A DNA stretch of 64,000 nt, from the NCBI RefSeq assembly GCF_003992615.1, contig NZ_RZMY01000016.1, forward strand, positions 62,001-126,000, written 5' to 3'. This document shows, piece by piece, positions 61,966-64,000 of this stretch (positions are counted from its first letter, which is position 1; each line of letters starts with the position of its first letter). The notes beneath the pieces are model-generated. The model ran no database searches and was not told the origin of the DNA. It was given only the letters and a program-made list of their open reading frames with translations. Origin of the DNA: Flagellimonas beolgyonensis (GTDB lineage: Bacteria; Bacteroidota; Bacteroidia; Flavobacteriales; Flavobacteriaceae). The translations under genes and the position numbers were made by a program.

Positions 61966-63123
61966 ATGCCCATATATCATAAACTCGGAAAAATTCCGCA
62001 AAAGCGGCATACCCAATTCGAAAAGCCGGACGGCAGCCTTTACTACGAGCAGCTTTTTGGCACGATTGGGTTCGATGGTATGTCGTCCCTATCCTATCAC
62101 ATCCACCGGCCCACACAGGTCAAGGAAATTGGAAAGGCCATGGACCTATCGCCAAAGATTGCGGTGGAAAAGAACATCACCAGTCGTAAATTTATCGGGT
62201 TTGATGTCGCTCCAAAGGATGATTTTTTGGAAGCGCGTGAACCCTTGCTCGTCAACAATGATGTGCATGTAGGCTTGGCCGCTCCCCGCAAATCGGTGAC
62301 AGATTATTTTTATAAAAATGCCGATGCGGACGAAATGCTGTTCATCCACAAAGGCTCTGGAACCTTGCGCACCTTTTTGGGCAACATTCCTTTTGAGTAT
62401 GGGGATTACCTCATCATACCGAGGGGAATGATCTATCAAATTGAATTTGATACCGAAGACAACCGCATCCTTTATGCGGAATCTTTCCATCCCATTTACA
62501 CCCCGAAACGGTACCGTAACTGGTTTGGCCAATTGTTGGAGCATTCGCCTTTTTGCGAGCGCGACTATAAATTGCCCCAAGACCTCGAAACCTACGATGA
62601 AAAGGGAGAATTTGTGATGAAGGTCAAAAAGCAGGGCATGTTGCACCATCTGGTCTACGCCACCCATCCTTTTGATGTGGTCGGCTGGGATGGGTACAAC
62701 TTCCCTTACGGTTTTTCCATCCACAATTTTGAACCGATTACGGGAAGGGTACACCAACCGCCACCAGTGCACCAAACGTTTGAAACCGGCGCCTTTGTGG
62801 TGTGTTCATTCTGCCCGAGATTGTACGATTACCATCCCAAGGCCATACCGGCACCCTACAACCACTCGAACATCGATTCGGATGAGGTGTTGTATTACGT
62901 AGATGGTGACTTTATGAGCCGTACCGGTATCGGACCCGGCTATATTTCACTGCACCCCGCGGGCATTCCGCACGGGCCGCACCCGGGCACCTACGAGGCA
63001 AGTATCGGTAAAAAGGGCACAGAGGAATTGGCCGTGATGATTGACACCTTCAAACCGTTGATGGTCACTGAAAATGCCCTGAAAATTGACGATGGCAAGT
63101 ATTACAAATCGTGGTTGGAATAG
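61966..63123 (+). CDS. hmgA: Homogentisate 1,2-dioxygenase
   Basis: Ring-cleaving iron dioxygenase that makes maleylacetoacetate from homogentisate. The cupin-type sequence shows DEMLFIHKGSGTLRTFLG, the late metal-site region PPPVHQTFETGAFVVCSFCPR, and HPAGIPHGPHPGTYE. The 385-residue length is that of the shorter bacterial branch. It lies 79 bp after hpd. Confidence 0.96.
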   Translation: MPIYHKLGKIPQKRHTQFEKPDGSLYYEQLFGTIGFDGMSSLSYHIHRPTQVKEIGKAMDLSPKIAVEKNITSRKFIGFDVAPKDDFLEAREPLLVNNDVHVGLAAPRKSVTDYFYKNADADEMLFIHKGSGTLRTFLGNIPFEYGDYLIIPRGMIYQIEFDTEDNRILYAESFHPIYTPKRYRNWFGQLLEHSPFCERDYKLPQDLETYDEKGEFVMKVKKQGMLHHLVYATHPFDVVGWDGYNFPYGFSIHNFEPITGRVHQPPPVHQTFETGAFVVCSFCPRLYDYHPKAIPAPYNHSNIDSDEVLYYVDGDFMSRTGIGPGYISLHPAGIPHGPHPGTYEASIGKKGTEELAVMIDTFKPLMVTENALKIDDGKYYKSWLE

Positions 63124-63135
63124 ACTCAAAATAAA

Positions 63136-63208
63136 TGTCATTTCGAAATGAGCGAAGCGATTGAGAAATCTCAAACAATTAGATTTCTCACATGCGTTCG
63201 AAATGACA
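63136..63208. repeat. Palindromic intergenic repeat (REP/MITE-like)
   Basis: TGTCATTTCGAA (63136-63147) pairs with TTCGAAATGACA (63197-63208) and GAGAAATCT (63163-63171) pairs with AGATTTCTC (63181-63189). Together they form a long imperfect hairpin. A second hairpin, TTCCCGTTTCCACGGGAA, lies at about 63221-63238. Such elements are common in flavobacterial intergenic regions. Confidence 0.8.
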
Positions 63209-63257
63209 ATAAGTATAAGATTCCCGTTTCCACGGGAATGACATTAAAAATCATTTC

Positions 63258-64000
63258 ATGATCATAAACATACCTGAAAACTCAGATTTTTCTATCCATA
63301 ACATTCCCTTTGGGATTTTTTCCACCGAAGACCGCAGCCCACGTGTGGGTGTGGCCGTTGGTGAGCATATCTTGGATTTGGCCGCCGTGGCCGAACTCGA
63401 TGTGTTCGACTTCAATACCGCCGTGTTGGAAAAGGACACCCTGAACGATTTTATCGCCTTGGGCAAGGAAATCACCAAAAGAGTACGTAAAAATATCCAG
63501 CACTGGCTACAAGACGACCATTCTGTGTTGGCCGGAAAGCCGGAGCTTTTTGTAAAGCAGTCGGAAGCCCAAATGCACATGCCGGTGTACGTAGGGGATT
63601 ACACCGATTTTTATTCGAGTATAGAACACGCCACCAACGTAGGCAAAATGTTCCGTGACCCGGAAAATGCCTTATTGCCCAACTGGAAACACATTCCAGT
63701 GGGCTATCACGGTAGGGCCAGCTCCATTATTGTGAGCGGACAGGCCATTCACCGCCCGAAGGGACAAACCTTACCGAACGGTGCAAATGCCCCCGTTTTC
63801 GGACCCACCCAACGGTTGGATTTTGAGTTGGAAATGGGCTTTATCTGTGGAAAGGACACCCAATTGGGCGATTCGGTTTCCACCAAGGAGGCTGAGGATT
63901 ACATTTTTGGCTTGGTATTGTTCAACGACTGGTCGGCACGTGACATCCAAAAATGGGAATACGTGCCCTTGGGACCCTTTTTGGCCAAGAATTTTGCATC
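63258..64000 (+). CDS. fahA: Fumarylacetoacetase (3' end beyond the window)
   Basis: The last enzyme of tyrosine catabolism, splitting fumarylacetoacetate to fumarate and acetoacetate. The visible 247 residues start MIINIPENSDFSIHNI. They include YVGDYTDFYSSIEHATNVG and ELEMGFICGKD, which carry metal-ligand acidic residues, and YHGRASSIIVSG with the catalytic histidine. The C-terminal part lies beyond position 64000. Confidence 0.96.
   Translation, partial: MIINIPENSDFSIHNIPFGIFSTEDRSPRVGVAVGEHILDLAAVAELDVFDFNTAVLEKDTLNDFIALGKEITKRVRKNIQHWLQDDHSVLAGKPELFVKQSEAQMHMPVYVGDYTDFYSSIEHATNVGKMFRDPENALLPNWKHIPVGYHGRASSIIVSGQAIHRPKGQTLPNGANAPVFGPTQRLDFELEMGFICGKDTQLGDSVSTKEAEDYIFGLVLFNDWSARDIQKWEYVPLGPFLAKNFA

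Overview
The window is chromosomal DNA of a marine-type member of the Bacteroidota, most likely family Flavobacteriaceae (Muricauda/Flagellimonas-like). This rests on the gene families (PrpE-like acyl-CoA synthetase, DUF2723 protein, DUF4369/TlpA lipoprotein, tricorn-type S41 peptidase, FadL-like porin), the lack of Shine-Dalgarno sequences, and -7 boxes of the TAnnTTTG type. Species assignment is inference.

Layout. 1-1578: rimP-nusA operon (nusA cut by the window edge) with a promoter and a leader hairpin. 1777-16204: host genes for a secreted lectin-like protein, an acyl-CoA synthetase, an acetyltransferase, a class III nucleotide cyclase, a TerC protein, a penicillin-acylase-like lipoprotein, a truncated hemoglobin, and a two-subunit molybdenum hydroxylase.

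16401-29995: an AT-rich array in which every gene lies on the minus strand. A 17-bp repeat (consensus on the + strand TCGTTTATTTGAACTTT) sits at every junction between successive genes from the TlpA-like gene (28142-29140) to the amidohydrolase gene (16401-17543). Fifteen copies lie in one orientation and bracket exactly one ORF each. Two inverted copies lie just upstream of a small serine recombinase (29215-29886) that carries an unusual C-terminal zinc-finger-like tail and heads the array. Repeats overlap start codons, supply stop codons, and in one gene encode the C-terminus. The cargo is mostly exported: lipoproteins, a serine hydrolase, an S41 peptidase and a zincin. There are also a PD-(D/E)XK-like protein and two small cytoplasmic proteins. 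This looks like an integron-like cassette array built on a serine recombinase instead of IntI, and it is the main finding. The array ends against the 3' side of a tRNA-Gln gene.

30067-64000: mostly host genes again. These include tRNA-Gln, a DUF2723 membrane protein, a cysteine-less thioredoxin-like protein, a FadL-like porin, a metallophosphoesterase, cutC, a glycosylasparaginase-like enzyme, polA, a small AT-rich insertion carrying a HEPN-like gene between two 42-bp direct repeats next to a RadC-like gene, an MFS transporter, a NIPSNAP lipoprotein, a tricorn-like peptidase, a SET protein, an M61-like protein lacking its catalytic Glu, a class V aminotransferase fold protein, a beta-lactamase-fold hydrolase, a GH2 enzyme, a TauE/SafE exporter, and a tyrosine-degradation cluster (MarR regulator, hpd, hmgA, fahA; the last cut by the window end).
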